Assembly: GCA_963772445.1 (NCBI GenBank)
Contig: CAVYXK010000001.1
Location: 682,001-746,000 of the forward strand
Reading direction: 5' to 3'
Length of the DNA stretch: 64,000 bases
DNA from: CAVYXK01 sp963772445
GTDB taxonomy: Bacteria > Pseudomonadota > Alphaproteobacteria > Acetobacterales > Acetobacteraceae
Shown: positions 56,516 to 64,000 of the stretch, one piece after another
Layout of the letters: the number at the start of each line of letters is the position of its first letter
Position numbering within the stretch: position 1 is the first letter of the stretch
Translations under genes and position numbers: made by a program
Notes under the pieces: model-generated
Databases searched by the model: none
What the model was told of the DNA's origin: nothing
Seen by the model: the letters and a program-made list of their open reading frames with translations, nothing else

Positions 56516-57058
56516 TATACAGATAGCCGACTTTGGTAGCGTCCCGCCAGTTGAGAGGCTCAGCGGCATCAATATGCCGACCCCTTCCCAGGGTCAGAAG
56601 AGATCAGCGGCCCGCTCCCGACCGTCGCGGCGCAGAGCTTCGCGTTAGGGTTCTTCGAGGTCTCTCCCCACAGCGCGCCGCTGCATCGCCCAGCTCGCCC
56701 GCAACCTGGTCAAGAGGGTGGACCAACTAAATCAGGACGGTGCTCAGCACCTTGTTCGGCAAGATGTGGCGGGGGCCGATGCGGCCCGCCGGTAGAATTT
56801 AGAAAGAAATGGCACCAGACGAAACCCAACTGAGCTCAAGAGACTTTAACGACATCTTACGTCAGGCCACACACTATAGAAACAATGGAAGCCCCTGCTT
56901 ATGTTCTAAACGGCTGGGTGTCCAGAAATTCTTAGAAGTTTCATCTGGGCAGCTCAATCGAGTGGTTCCCCGTAACGGGTGCTTACCTGGCGAGTTGCCA
57001 TGTGCTTAATTAGGAAAGTTGGGGGCCCCGAACTGCCAGGCCCACCAGGGAGGATACC
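56516..57058. other. Intergenic, no confident gene
   Basis: A 66-aa frame at 56809-57009 has no recognised features. AT content rises toward 56.9 kb, where the promoter of the EACC1-caspase pair should lie. Confidence 0.4.
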
Positions 57059-57409
57059 TTGAGCGCCCCATTAAGGCTTCAGATCACGGTAGCCGCTGAG
57101 GATGCGGCTGCCTCTTCTCGCTCCGCGCAAGCCCTGAACCGGATCATTCTTGAAGAGCTCCCTGACGCGGAAGTCGAAAGAATACGTTTGCAGAGTGAGA
57201 ATCTAGACGGAGGCGCCACCCTGGCCGTTATACTTGCTTCTCCTGTGTTGCTGGAGTTTGCCCGCGCCCTCCGCGTATTCCTGCAACGCCACGATTCGTC
57301 TCGTATCAGCATCACAGATGAGCATGGATCGCTGAGCGTCGCAAACGTCTCTGCTCATACAATCGACGAGTTGATCCAGACTTGGAAGGGACGGGGCGGT
57401 GCCCACTAA
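57059..57409 (+). CDS. EACC1-like effector-associated protein
   Basis: 116 residues from TTG 57059 with GGGAGGATACC upstream. Layout: strand LRLQITVAAED, helix ALNRIILEELPDAEVERIRL, a Gly-rich segment, a helix VLLEFARALRVFLQR, then strands SRISITDEHGSLSVANVS. This matches the effector-associated constant component 1 pattern found upstream of caspase- or protease-type effectors in bacterial conflict systems. The stop overlaps the caspase start by 11 bp, so translation is coupled. It may hold the effector inactive or sense a trigger; that is inference. Confidence 0.6.
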   Translation: MSAPLRLQITVAAEDAAASSRSAQALNRIILEELPDAEVERIRLQSENLDGGATLAVILASPVLLEFARALRVFLQRHDSSRISITDEHGSLSVANVSAHTIDELIQTWKGRGGAH

Positions 57410-59112
57410 CGCTCCCCCTAAGCCGGAAACGACCGTCGCGTTGATCTTCGGCGCCAGCCGATGGCCTGATTGTCCAAAATTCAAAGATGCACCTTCGCTT
57501 GAACGTTCTGCCGATGCGTTTATCCAGTTCCTCAAAAGCGAAGAAGGCCCTGGCATCCCACTTCGCAATATAAAAAGCCTTTTCAACTCATATGATGGTC
57601 CTGCCGAACAACTCGATCAGGCTCGTATTTTCGTCGGGAGGCGACGACAAGAGAGCAAGGAGCAAGGGGAAGAAATCAGCGATCTAATATTTTACTATGC
57701 TGGGCATGGCGACTTCGAAGGAGAAGGCCGAGACTTCTACCTGACAATCAGGCGCGCCACCCGGACCAGCCTCTACTAACAAATATCACTGCCCGGTCGC
57801 TCGGTACCTGGATGCGTCAAACAGCTCGAGACCTAAGAGCCTACTTGATAGTTGATTGTTGTTTTGCAGCGGCATTACAGCACGGCTTCCTCACTAGTCC
57901 ACTCGGGCTGGCGGAGCTGAGGTTAAACGAGGCACTTCCCGATCCTGCCATCTTCGAGACCGAAGGCGAGTTGCCCACCTCCGGGGTGGCGCTGCTCGCG
58001 GCGTCTGGTCTCAACGACCCGGCGAGTGCTCCTCCCGACGAGCTCTACACTCGTTTTACGACCGCCCTTCTCGACGTGCTTCATGAAGGCAACGAGCGGT
58101 TCCCCCGTGCCCTCTCGTTGAGTGATCTGCATGAGCTCGTCCATCGACGGATTACTCGGGCGTTCCCTGACGGCGCTCGGCCAGAGCTGCGTTCGCTTCA
58201 GCAAACGCGAGGGCGAGTAGAGCTGGTACGCCTGTTTCCGAATCCGGCTGCTCACACGGCTGCGGCAAGGCGCCGGGCCGAGCAGGCCGCCCGCGAGGCG
58301 GAGGAGAAGGAGAGGGCCGAGCAGGCGGCTCGCGCGACGCGGAGGAGAAGCAGAGGGCCGAGCAGGCCGCCCGCGAGGCGGAGGAAACGCTACGGGCCGA
58401 GCGGGCCGCCCGCGAGGCGGAGAAGCTGCGGCCAGAGCAGGCGGCTCGCGACGCGGAGGAAAAGCTGCGGGCCAAGCAGGCCGCCCGCGAGGTGGAGGAG
58501 AAGCAGAGGGCCGAGCAGGCGGCTCGCGACGCGGAGGAAAAGCTGCGGGCCGAGCAGGCCGCCCGCGAGGCGGAGGAAAAGCTGCGGGCCAAGCAGGCCG
58601 CCCGCGAGGCGGAGGAGAAGCAGAGGGCCGAGCAGGCGGCTCGCGACGCGGAGGAGAAGCAGAGGGCCGAGCAGGCCATCCGCGAGGCGGAGGAGAAGCA
58701 GAGGGCCGACCAAGCTGCCCGCGAGGCCGAGGAGAAGCGCAAAGCGGAAGCCGCCCACCCGGTCGAGGAGCAGCGTAGGACCGTGACCCGCAATTCAATT
58801 TCCCTGCTCTCTTTTGTTTTGTTTGTTATCATTATTACTTACACTTTGATCTGGTTTTATCTTCCAGCCGCCTATGTGTGGGCTTTGCTTGTTTTCCAGG
58901 CATGTGTTGCTTTTGAGGCTCTTAGAGAGTTGATTACTGAGCTAACTGTCCCTGCAAAGGGGACCACCGTTGAGCTTACAAAGGTAAAGGGGATATTTGA
59001 TACTCCAATTCTACTCCCTAAAAAGCGCGCTATAATAATTCTTGGCGCGTACTTCATCGCTATGGTAACCGGACTGATTATCCGATCTCTTCTCCTCTTT
59101 CAGCACCCGTAA
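57399..59112 (+). pseudogene. Caspase-like protease, coiled coil and membrane domain (two frame breaks)
   Basis: GTG 57399. The caspase fold starts TTVALIFGASRWPDCPKF; the catalytic His is in ISDLIFYYAGHGDFEG, the Cys in AYLIVDCCFAAAL. Near 57752 one base is missing (frame change between IRRA and HPDQPLLTNITARSLGTW). After LVRLFPNP there are about twelve 13-residue repeats of the form RAEQAAREAEEKQ; a 2-base surplus near 58333 changes frame inside the second. The end has three hydrophobic helices (LLSFVLFVIIITYTLIWFYL; AAYVWALLVFQACVAFEALR; IIILGAYFIAMVTGLIIRSL). Repaired length is about 570 residues. A membrane-anchored death-type protease is the natural reading. Confidence 0.7.
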
Positions 59113-59265
59113 GTGCAGACCAAGTATCGGGAAACGGACGCGAGCTTCAGGGTAGCAGATGGCAGTCATAGGCACTGCTGGCTTCAAACGCCCGAGCCGA
59201 TTACCAAATTCGGTTATCTCTATACCCCCCCCGCAAGGGCGGGAGAGGTGTCATCCGCGTTGGCG
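59113..59265. repeat. Short intergenic region with REP fragment
   Basis: Contains CCCGCAAGGGCGGGAGAGGT (59230-59249), a shortened form of the REP-like element, between convergent genes; it may terminate both transcripts. Confidence 0.5.
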
Positions 59266-60594
59266 TCAGACCGGCAGTCGTATTCTCGCCCTCAGGCCGC
59301 CGAGCGGGCTGTCCTCCAGCACGATCTCCCCGCCATGCGCGCGAACGATGTCTCGGGCGATCGTCAGCCCCAGGCCGGTGCCGCCGGCGGCGTCGCTCTC
59401 GAAGGGGCGGAACACGCTTTCGCGCCGCTCGAGCGGGATGCCCGGCCCGTCGTCATCGACCGTGACCTGCACCACGCGGTTGCCCGGCATTGCGGCGAGG
59501 ACCACGCGATGCGCATGCCGCCTTGCATTGTCCACCAGATTGGTCAGCGCCCGGCGAACCGCCCCGACGCGCAGCTTCACCGTCAGCTCCGCCGGAGCGT
59601 CGAGTTCCACCTCCGCACCCGACCGGCGTGCGCCGGCAGCGACCTCTTCGAGGATGGCCGACAGATTGGCGGCTTCCGCCTGCTCGTTGCCCTCGCCGCG
59701 GGCGAAGGCGAGATAGCCTTCGATCATCCGCTCCATCTCCTCGACGTCGGCGGCGATTTCGGCAAGGTCATCGGCCAGTTCCGGCTGCCGCGGGAGCATA
59801 GCCAGGGCGAGCCGCATGCGCGTAAGCGGCGTGCGCAGGTCGTGCGAGACGCCGGCCAGCATCTCGGTGCGCTGGGTCAGGAAGCGGCGGATGCGTTCCT
59901 GCATCCGGTTGAAGGCGGTGGAGGCCCGCCGTACTTCCGTCGCGCCCTCGGGACGGATCGGGCCCGGGTCGCGACCCATGCCGAACGCTTCGACCGCATC
60001 GGCAAGGCGCCGGATGCCGCGCACCTGATTGCGCATGAACAACGCGGCAATGGCGAACAGCAGCGTCGACGTACCAAGCACCCAGGCGACGAACAGGAAC
60101 AGCGCGCCAAGATCGACCCGCTTGCGCGGGGCCTGCACGTCGAGCACACCGTCCGGCATCTGGATACGGATCAGCACCGATTGCGGATCGTAGCTCCAGT
60201 CCATCGTAAAGGGAGCGTCCAGTCGTTCGCGCAACGCTGCTTCCAGGTCATCATCCGCCGGACCAAACACATTGGAGCGGCGATGCGGCGCGATGTGAGC
60301 GTCGGGCTCGAGCCGGATGTCGAGGCCGAACTGGAGGCGCGCGGCGTCGAGGATCCAATTCGTATTGGCCGTTCCGGGATAACGGTCCATGAGCTGCAAC
60401 GTGAACGCGACTTCGCCCGCCACATCCGACGAGAGCCGGCGGTACACGAGATCGAGGTGGCTGCCGTAGTAAACCTGAAGCGCCACCGCCTGCAGCAGCA
60501 CCAACGGAATCAGGATCATCAGCAGGCTGCGCCCGAGCAGCGAGCGCGGCAGTACTCGCTTGACCAGGCGCGCGAAGGGCAGTGGCAGGCCCAT
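59266..60594 (-). CDS. EnvZ-type sensor histidine kinase
   Basis: 442 residues. Membrane helix 1 (SLLMILIPLVLLQAVALQVY), a periplasmic domain of about 120 residues, helix 2 (LGALFLFVAWVLGTSTLLFA), HAMP, then the H-box AGVSHDLRTPLTRMRLALAM, N-box LTNLVDNARRHAH, G1 DDDGPGIP, and G2 GGTGLGLTIARDIVRAHGGE. All catalytic boxes are intact. It overlaps the response-regulator gene by one base, so the two form a two-component pair. The stimulus is unknown; EnvZ-like layout and pairing with an OmpR-type regulator suggest envelope or osmotic sensing. Confidence 0.93.
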   Translation of the reverse strand: MGLPLPFARLVKRVLPRSLLGRSLLMILIPLVLLQAVALQVYYGSHLDLVYRRLSSDVAGEVAFTLQLMDRYPGTANTNWILDAARLQFGLDIRLEPDAHIAPHRRSNVFGPADDDLEAALRERLDAPFTMDWSYDPQSVLIRIQMPDGVLDVQAPRKRVDLGALFLFVAWVLGTSTLLFAIAALFMRNQVRGIRRLADAVEAFGMGRDPGPIRPEGATEVRRASTAFNRMQERIRRFLTQRTEMLAGVSHDLRTPLTRMRLALAMLPRQPELADDLAEIAADVEEMERMIEGYLAFARGEGNEQAEAANLSAILEEVAAGARRSGAEVELDAPAELTVKLRVGAVRRALTNLVDNARRHAHRVVLAAMPGNRVVQVTVDDDGPGIPLERRESVFRPFESDAAGGTGLGLTIARDIVRAHGGEIVLEDSPLGGLRARIRLPV

Positions 60595-61292
60595 CAGGTC
60601 CCCGGCTTCAGCACGTAGCCGCGGCCACGGACGGTGTGCAGGAAGCGTGGCTCGCGCGGGTCCACCTCGATCTTGCGCCGAAGCCGCGTCACCTGGACGT
60701 CGATCGCGCGCTCGCCGGCCTCGTCCATCAACAGCGCGGTGGCGATCTCTTCCCGCGACAGCACTTCGTTCGGCCTGCGGGCGAGGGTGGCGAGCAGGGC
60801 CGCCTCGCCGCCAGTCAGCCGGATCGTGGTTTCGCGGCCGCGCAGCTCGCCTCGTTCGGGGTCGAACTCCACGACACCAAGCTGCACCGGGCCGACGGGC
60901 GTCTCCGGCTGGGCGTGGGCAACGCGGCGCAGCATGGCGCGGATGCGCAAAACGAGCTCAAGCGGTTCGAAGGGCTTTCCGAGATAGTCGTCCGCCCCTG
61001 CCTCGAAGCCGGCAATGCGATCCTCGGGCGCGCCTCGGGCAGTCAGCAGCAGGACCGGAGGTCCTTGGCTATCGTCGCGGCGCAGGGACTCGGTCAACGC
61101 AAGCCCGTTCTCGCCGGGCATCATGATGTCGAGCACCAGAAGATCGGGGCTGACCGAGCGGAGCTTGGCGCGCGCATCGGCGGCATTCTCGGCGGTGGTG
61201 ACACGGAAGCCCTGTTCGGCCAGGTAGCGCGACAGCAACGTGCGCAACCTGGCGTCGTCATCCACCACCAGGATGTGCGCGGCTTCACCCAT
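60594..61292 (-). CDS. OmpR-family response regulator
   Basis: 232 residues. Receiver domain with acidic pocket VVDDDA, phospho-acceptor Asp55 in LLVLDIMMPGENG, and conserved Lys in DDYLGKPFEP. C-terminal winged helix ending VQVTRLRRKIEVDPREPRFL, HTVRGRGYVLKPG. Transcribed first, then the kinase gene. Two base pairs separate its start from the MarR gene's stop, so all three may be one operon. Confidence 0.94.
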   Translation of the reverse strand: MGEAAHILVVDDDARLRTLLSRYLAEQGFRVTTAENAADARAKLRSVSPDLLVLDIMMPGENGLALTESLRRDDSQGPPVLLLTARGAPEDRIAGFEAGADDYLGKPFEPLELVLRIRAMLRRVAHAQPETPVGPVQLGVVEFDPERGELRGRETTIRLTGGEAALLATLARRPNEVLSREEIATALLMDEAGERAIDVQVTRLRRKIEVDPREPRFLHTVRGRGYVLKPGT

Positions 61293-61294
61293 GA

Positions 61295-61876
61295 TCAGAC
61301 GCCGCGGACGCGCGGCTCCCGGCCGAGCGTTTCCGGATTGTTCAGATAGGCACGGGCGCTGTCGTCCATGATGGCGCGCATCACCCGGCGGAAGCCATCG
61401 ACCGCGGCGCCGCCGGCTTCGCGATAGGCCGCCGCGAGGCGTTCCTTCTGTCGCTCGAACAGCCGCCGCTCCAGCGCCTGGCCGGCCGGGGTCAGCGTGA
61501 GAAGTCGCTGGCGGCGATCAGCACTGCCGGGGGATTGGGACACATATCCGTGCCCGACCAGGACGGATAGCACCCGGGCGAGGCTCTGTTTCGTTATCCG
61601 CAGGATGCCCAGCAGATCGGAGACGGTGATGCCGGGGTTGCGGCCGATAAAGTGCAGCGCGCGATGATGGGCCCGGCCGAGGTCGAGCTCCTTCAGGATC
61701 ACGTCGGCGGCGTTGGTGAAGTCGCGGTAGGCGAAGAACAGCAGGTCCTGGGCGAGCCGGATCTCTTCCTCGCGCAGGAAGAGCAGATTGGCGCCGGCCG
61801 GTTGTGCGGTTGGCTGGAGCGCGGGGGGGTGCCTCGATTCGGCCAGCGTCGGGACGGTGCGGCGGGTGGCGCTCAT
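61295..61876 (-). CDS. MarR-family transcription regulator
   Basis: Start taken at ATG 61876 (MSATRRTVPTLAESRHPPAL); the extension to 61978 runs into the divergent promoter. About 193 residues. Winged helix with ISGI-type turn: NPGITVSDLLGILRITKQSL and ARVLSVLVGHGYVSQSPGSA, wing DRRQRLLTLTPAGQALE. Divergent from ilvE with 124 bp between starts, which may hold its operator. Upstream of the two-component genes on the same strand. Confidence 0.88.
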   Translation of the reverse strand: MSATRRTVPTLAESRHPPALQPTAQPAGANLLFLREEEIRLAQDLLFFAYRDFTNAADVILKELDLGRAHHRALHFIGRNPGITVSDLLGILRITKQSLARVLSVLVGHGYVSQSPGSADRRQRLLTLTPAGQALERRLFERQKERLAAAYREAGGAAVDGFRRVMRAIMDDSARAYLNNPETLGREPRVRGV

Positions 61877-62000
61877 GCTGTCGCCTCTCGGGTCCGGCAT
61901 GGCAGACATTCCTTGGGCATGTGGCAGAACTGTTGACGTATCTGGGGCTGCATTATAGCGTGCGCAAGGCTGGAGCAATAAAGTTGCGAGGATACGACCA

Positions 62001-62900
62001 ATGGCGCTAGTTCCTTTCGATGACCGCGACGGCTGGATCTGGATGGACGGCGCCCTGGTACCCTGGCGCGACGCGAAGCTGCATGTTCTGACGCACGGGC
62101 TGCATTATGCCTCAGCGGTGTTCGAAGGCGAACGGGCCTATAGCGGCAATATTTTCCGGCTGCGCGATCATACGCAGCGGCTGCTGAACTCGGGCCGGAT
62201 CCTCGGCTTCGAGATTCCCTACACGGCCGATCAGATTGACGCGGCCTGCTGCGAGACGCTGAAGGCGAACGGGCTGACCGACGCCTATGTGCGGCCGATC
62301 GCCTGGCGTGGGTCGGAGATGCTGGCGGTCTCGGCGCAGCACACGAAGATCCATCTGGCGGTCGCCGTCTGGGCGTGGCCGAGCTATTTCGGGGCCGATC
62401 GGATGGCAGGCATCCGGCTCGGCATGGGGGCGTGGAAGCGGCCCTCGCCGGAGACCGCGCCGACAGCGGCGAAGGCGACTGGGCTCTACATGATCGGCAC
62501 GCTATCCAAGCATAAGGCGGAGTCCGAGGGGTTCGCAGACGCGCTGTTGCTGGACTGGCGCGGACTGGTGTCGGAGGCGACCGGCGCGAACATCTTCTTC
62601 GTGCTCGATGGTGAGGTGCATACGCCGACGCCTGACTGCTTCCTGGATGGAATCACGCGGCGGAGCGTTATGGCGCTGGCGAAGAACCGGCAGATGAAGG
62701 TGGTGGAGCGGCCAATCCAGCCGGAGGAGATGCGGCGCTCGACCGAGGTGTTCCTGGCGGGGACGGCCGCAGAAGTGACGCCAGTGCGGGAGATTGCCGG
62801 GCTGACTTTCACTCCGGGGCGGATTAGCGAGACGCTGATGAAGGATTATGCGGCGCTGGTGCAGAAGTCGCCGGCGGAGGTGGCGAAGGTCACGGGGTAA
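62001..62900 (+). CDS. ilvE: Branched-chain amino acid aminotransferase
   Basis: 299 residues of the class IV PLP fold: VPFDDRDGWIWMDGALVPWR, LHYASAVFEGERAYSGNIFR near 35, VRPIAWRGSEMLAV near 97, KATGLYMIGTLSKHKAESEG near 158, and GLVSEATGANIFFVLDGEVH near 190. Interconverts Leu, Ile and Val with their 2-oxo acids. Intact, with GCGAGGA before the ATG. Core metabolic gene flanking the regulators. Confidence 0.94.
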   Translation: MALVPFDDRDGWIWMDGALVPWRDAKLHVLTHGLHYASAVFEGERAYSGNIFRLRDHTQRLLNSGRILGFEIPYTADQIDAACCETLKANGLTDAYVRPIAWRGSEMLAVSAQHTKIHLAVAVWAWPSYFGADRMAGIRLGMGAWKRPSPETAPTAAKATGLYMIGTLSKHKAESEGFADALLLDWRGLVSEATGANIFFVLDGEVHTPTPDCFLDGITRRSVMALAKNRQMKVVERPIQPEEMRRSTEVFLAGTAAEVTPVREIAGLTFTPGRISETLMKDYAALVQKSPAEVAKVTG

Positions 62901-63001
62901 GTGCGGCGACCCGTCCGGGGGGTTCCGCCGGATAGGGGGCGTCAGAGGGGAGCGATGTCATATCCCGCTTGGAACGAGAGCGCGGTGATCCGCAGAACGA
63001 G

Positions 63002-63747
63002 TCAACGGCCGCCGAACACACGCAGCAAACCTCGGATGGTGAGCTCCCTGACTTTCTTCGGGTCGCAGCTTCGGAAAAGCTTCCGATTTTCTTCGGGGCT
63101 CAACCCATTAAACGGCCACATCGGTCCCTCCAGCGCATGCTATTGAAGGAATTGAGCCTGCTCCGCCGGCAATACCGGCAACGATATGAACGGGGGAGGG
63201 CGCAACCGGTCAGCGATTTCCTTCAGTTGTTGGTAGAGTTCTAGCGACATGCGGTTTGTCAAGGAGTCCGGGATCAAACCGGTCCGGATGCTCGACAAAC
63301 CAAGTAGCACGCCGATATCTGCGGTGACTCCCCCAAATGCCCCGCGAGATAAATCGGGCGGCGGAGGGCCAAAGACTGGATCGTTTCCTCAACGACACCG
63401 GAAGGGCGGTGGCGGCCGGACTCAGGGTTGCCTCCGATGACAAACCGGGCGACGCTTTCCTCACTTACAGCCAAGCGGCGTCGAAACCGTTCTATGGCGC
63501 GAGCTTTCCACCGATGAGGTTCGTCCAGATGCTTCCACTTATGTTCCTCGTCGTTCAGGGTACTTGCGTTCGACTAACACGACTCCCATCCGCTTGCGAT
63601 CCGTTTCTGGAAGTATCTGGTCGGCCTCCGCACGCGACGCATCCGGGTTTAATCCATGTAAGAAACTGCGGAATCGGGCGTCGGGATTTCGTCGATCATT
63701 CTCATCGTTACTCAACTCGGGTGGTCGCGATGAGAGTTGCTTATTTA
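63002..63747 (-). pseudogene. Decayed SLOG-like gene, interrupted by IS copy 3
   Basis: Minus-strand pieces in several frames read as one protein: SRAEADQILPETDRKRMGVV; HKWKHLDEPHRWKARAIERF; RFVIGGNPESGRHRPSGVVE; ETIQSLALRRPIYLAG; then in another frame GGVTADIGVLLGLSSIRTGL; MSLELYQQLKEIADRLRPPP; and after an amber codon PFNGLSPEENRKLFRSCDPK to the stop at 63002. The VIGG-x-x-x-G-R..G..EE...L...RPIYL.G.FGG pattern resembles the SLOG nucleotide-binding fold found in bacterial conflict systems. The 5' part lies beyond the IS, outside the window. Confidence 0.4.
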
Positions 63748-64000
63748 CTCGAGAGTGCCGAGTTCTCGGCTACTTTCCGACGGCCCATCGCTTGCGCTCG
63801 TAGTCTTCGAGCCACGGCTCCATGAGCCGGTCGAATTCCTCGAGCTGTCGTTCGGAGTAGGATTCGGGCGCGCAGTTTTCCAGCCAACCGAACACGTGAA
63901 TTTCGATCAGGTCGCGGGGCATGTCCGGATGCTCGGCATGGAGGCGTTCCGCCAACTCCTCGATCGAAAGCCGTTTCCCGTCGGTCCAGACGATCTTGCG
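63748..64000. mobile_element. Passenger IS, copy 3, left end only
   Basis: Begins CTCGAGAGTGCCGAGTTC, identical to copy 1; over the 253 visible bases one difference from 94-346 is seen. The preceding 7 bp TTATTTA should be the target duplication. The transposase would lie beyond the window. Confidence 0.8.
63770..64000 (-). CDS. IS passenger protein, copy 3 (C-terminal part)
   Basis: The visible C-terminal 76 residues match copy 1 except one substitution in the SAERLHAEHPD segment (here LAERLHAEHPD). The N-terminus is past the window edge. Near identity with copy 1 suggests recent transposition of this version. Confidence 0.75.
   Translation of the reverse strand, partial: RKIVWTDGKRLSIEELAERLHAEHPDMPRDLIEIHVFGWLENCAPESYSERQLEEFDRLMEPWLEDYERKRWAVGK

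Noticed and set aside
56809..57009. 66-aa ORF before the EACC1 gene
   Set aside because: No ribosome site, no family pattern, and poor coding composition.
58260..58760. 39-bp repeats as a CRISPR or satellite
   Set aside because: They are contiguous, in frame with a coiled-coil protein, and encode the RAEQAAREAEEKQ repeat.
94..64000. Near-identity of the first and last bases suggesting a circular contig overlap
   Set aside because: The flanks differ (TCGGTAA against TTATTTA), one base differs within the match, and the match starts exactly at the IS end. Two IS copies explain it.
1..64000. tRNA or rRNA genes
   Set aside because: No cloverleaf-like sequence with a proper T-arm or rRNA-like stretch was found by eye; a tRNAscan run would settle it.

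Overview
ORGANISM. High-GC bacterial DNA. The block pyrH-frr-(IS)-uppS-cdsA-dxr-rseP (33.7-40.5 kb) is the alphaproteobacterial order for these genes. Together with two PEP-CTERM proteins, MalK-type sugar ABC operons and the type of outer-membrane protein present, it suggests Rhodospirillales/Acetobacteraceae. The genus cannot be fixed from this window. LAYOUT. 0-2.3 kb: an IS of about 2 kb with a passenger gene, inserted in a small gene. 2.3-4.3 kb: a PEP-CTERM protein and a HicAB toxin-antitoxin pair. 4.3-13.8 kb: two sugar ABC importer sets sharing one visible ATPase, then a short-chain dehydrogenase and mannonate dehydratase. 13.9-17.1 kb: a large Gly-rich PEP-CTERM protein broken by indels. 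17.5-21.9 kb: hydroxypyruvate-isomerase-like, cupin, GYD, DUF2254 and DUF2189 proteins. 22-24 kb: toxin-antitoxin genes and relics. 24.2-31.6 kb: an orphan low-GC gene and a giant STAND NTPase with a nuclease-like N-terminus. 32-33.2 kb: an antitoxin with a dead PIN toxin and a hypothetical gene. 33.7-40.5 kb: the essential core block, with an IS1182-type element inserted between frr and uppS. 40.7-45.2 kb: a DUF502 gene cut in two by a second, enlarged copy of the passenger IS. 45.7-48.8 kb: an IS66-type transposase relic split by three tandem 803-bp units resembling ORF-less group II introns. 48.8-50.3 kb: gene relics and a broken outer-membrane protein. 50.9-54.5 kb: pqiB-pqiC-pqiA. 54.7-56.4 kb: a 5'-truncated chemotaxis receptor between direct repeats. 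57.1-59.1 kb: an EACC1-like protein plus a caspase/coiled-coil/membrane protein. 59.3-62.9 kb: histidine kinase, response regulator, MarR regulator and ilvE. 63-64 kb: a decayed SLOG-like gene interrupted by a third copy of the passenger IS. HOW IT FITS. Core genes are intact. Accessory genes are repeatedly hit by single-base indels and insertions, so much of the window looks like a decaying defence/mobile-element landscape around an essential block; some indels may instead be assembly errors. The best candidates for under-described biology are: (1) the IS with a divergent passenger gene, whose two complete copies have 7-bp target duplications that restore the interrupted genes exactly; (2) the triple intron-like array; (3) the EACC1-caspase-membrane module; (4) the giant STAND protein. 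All calls come from reading the sequence; no searches were run.
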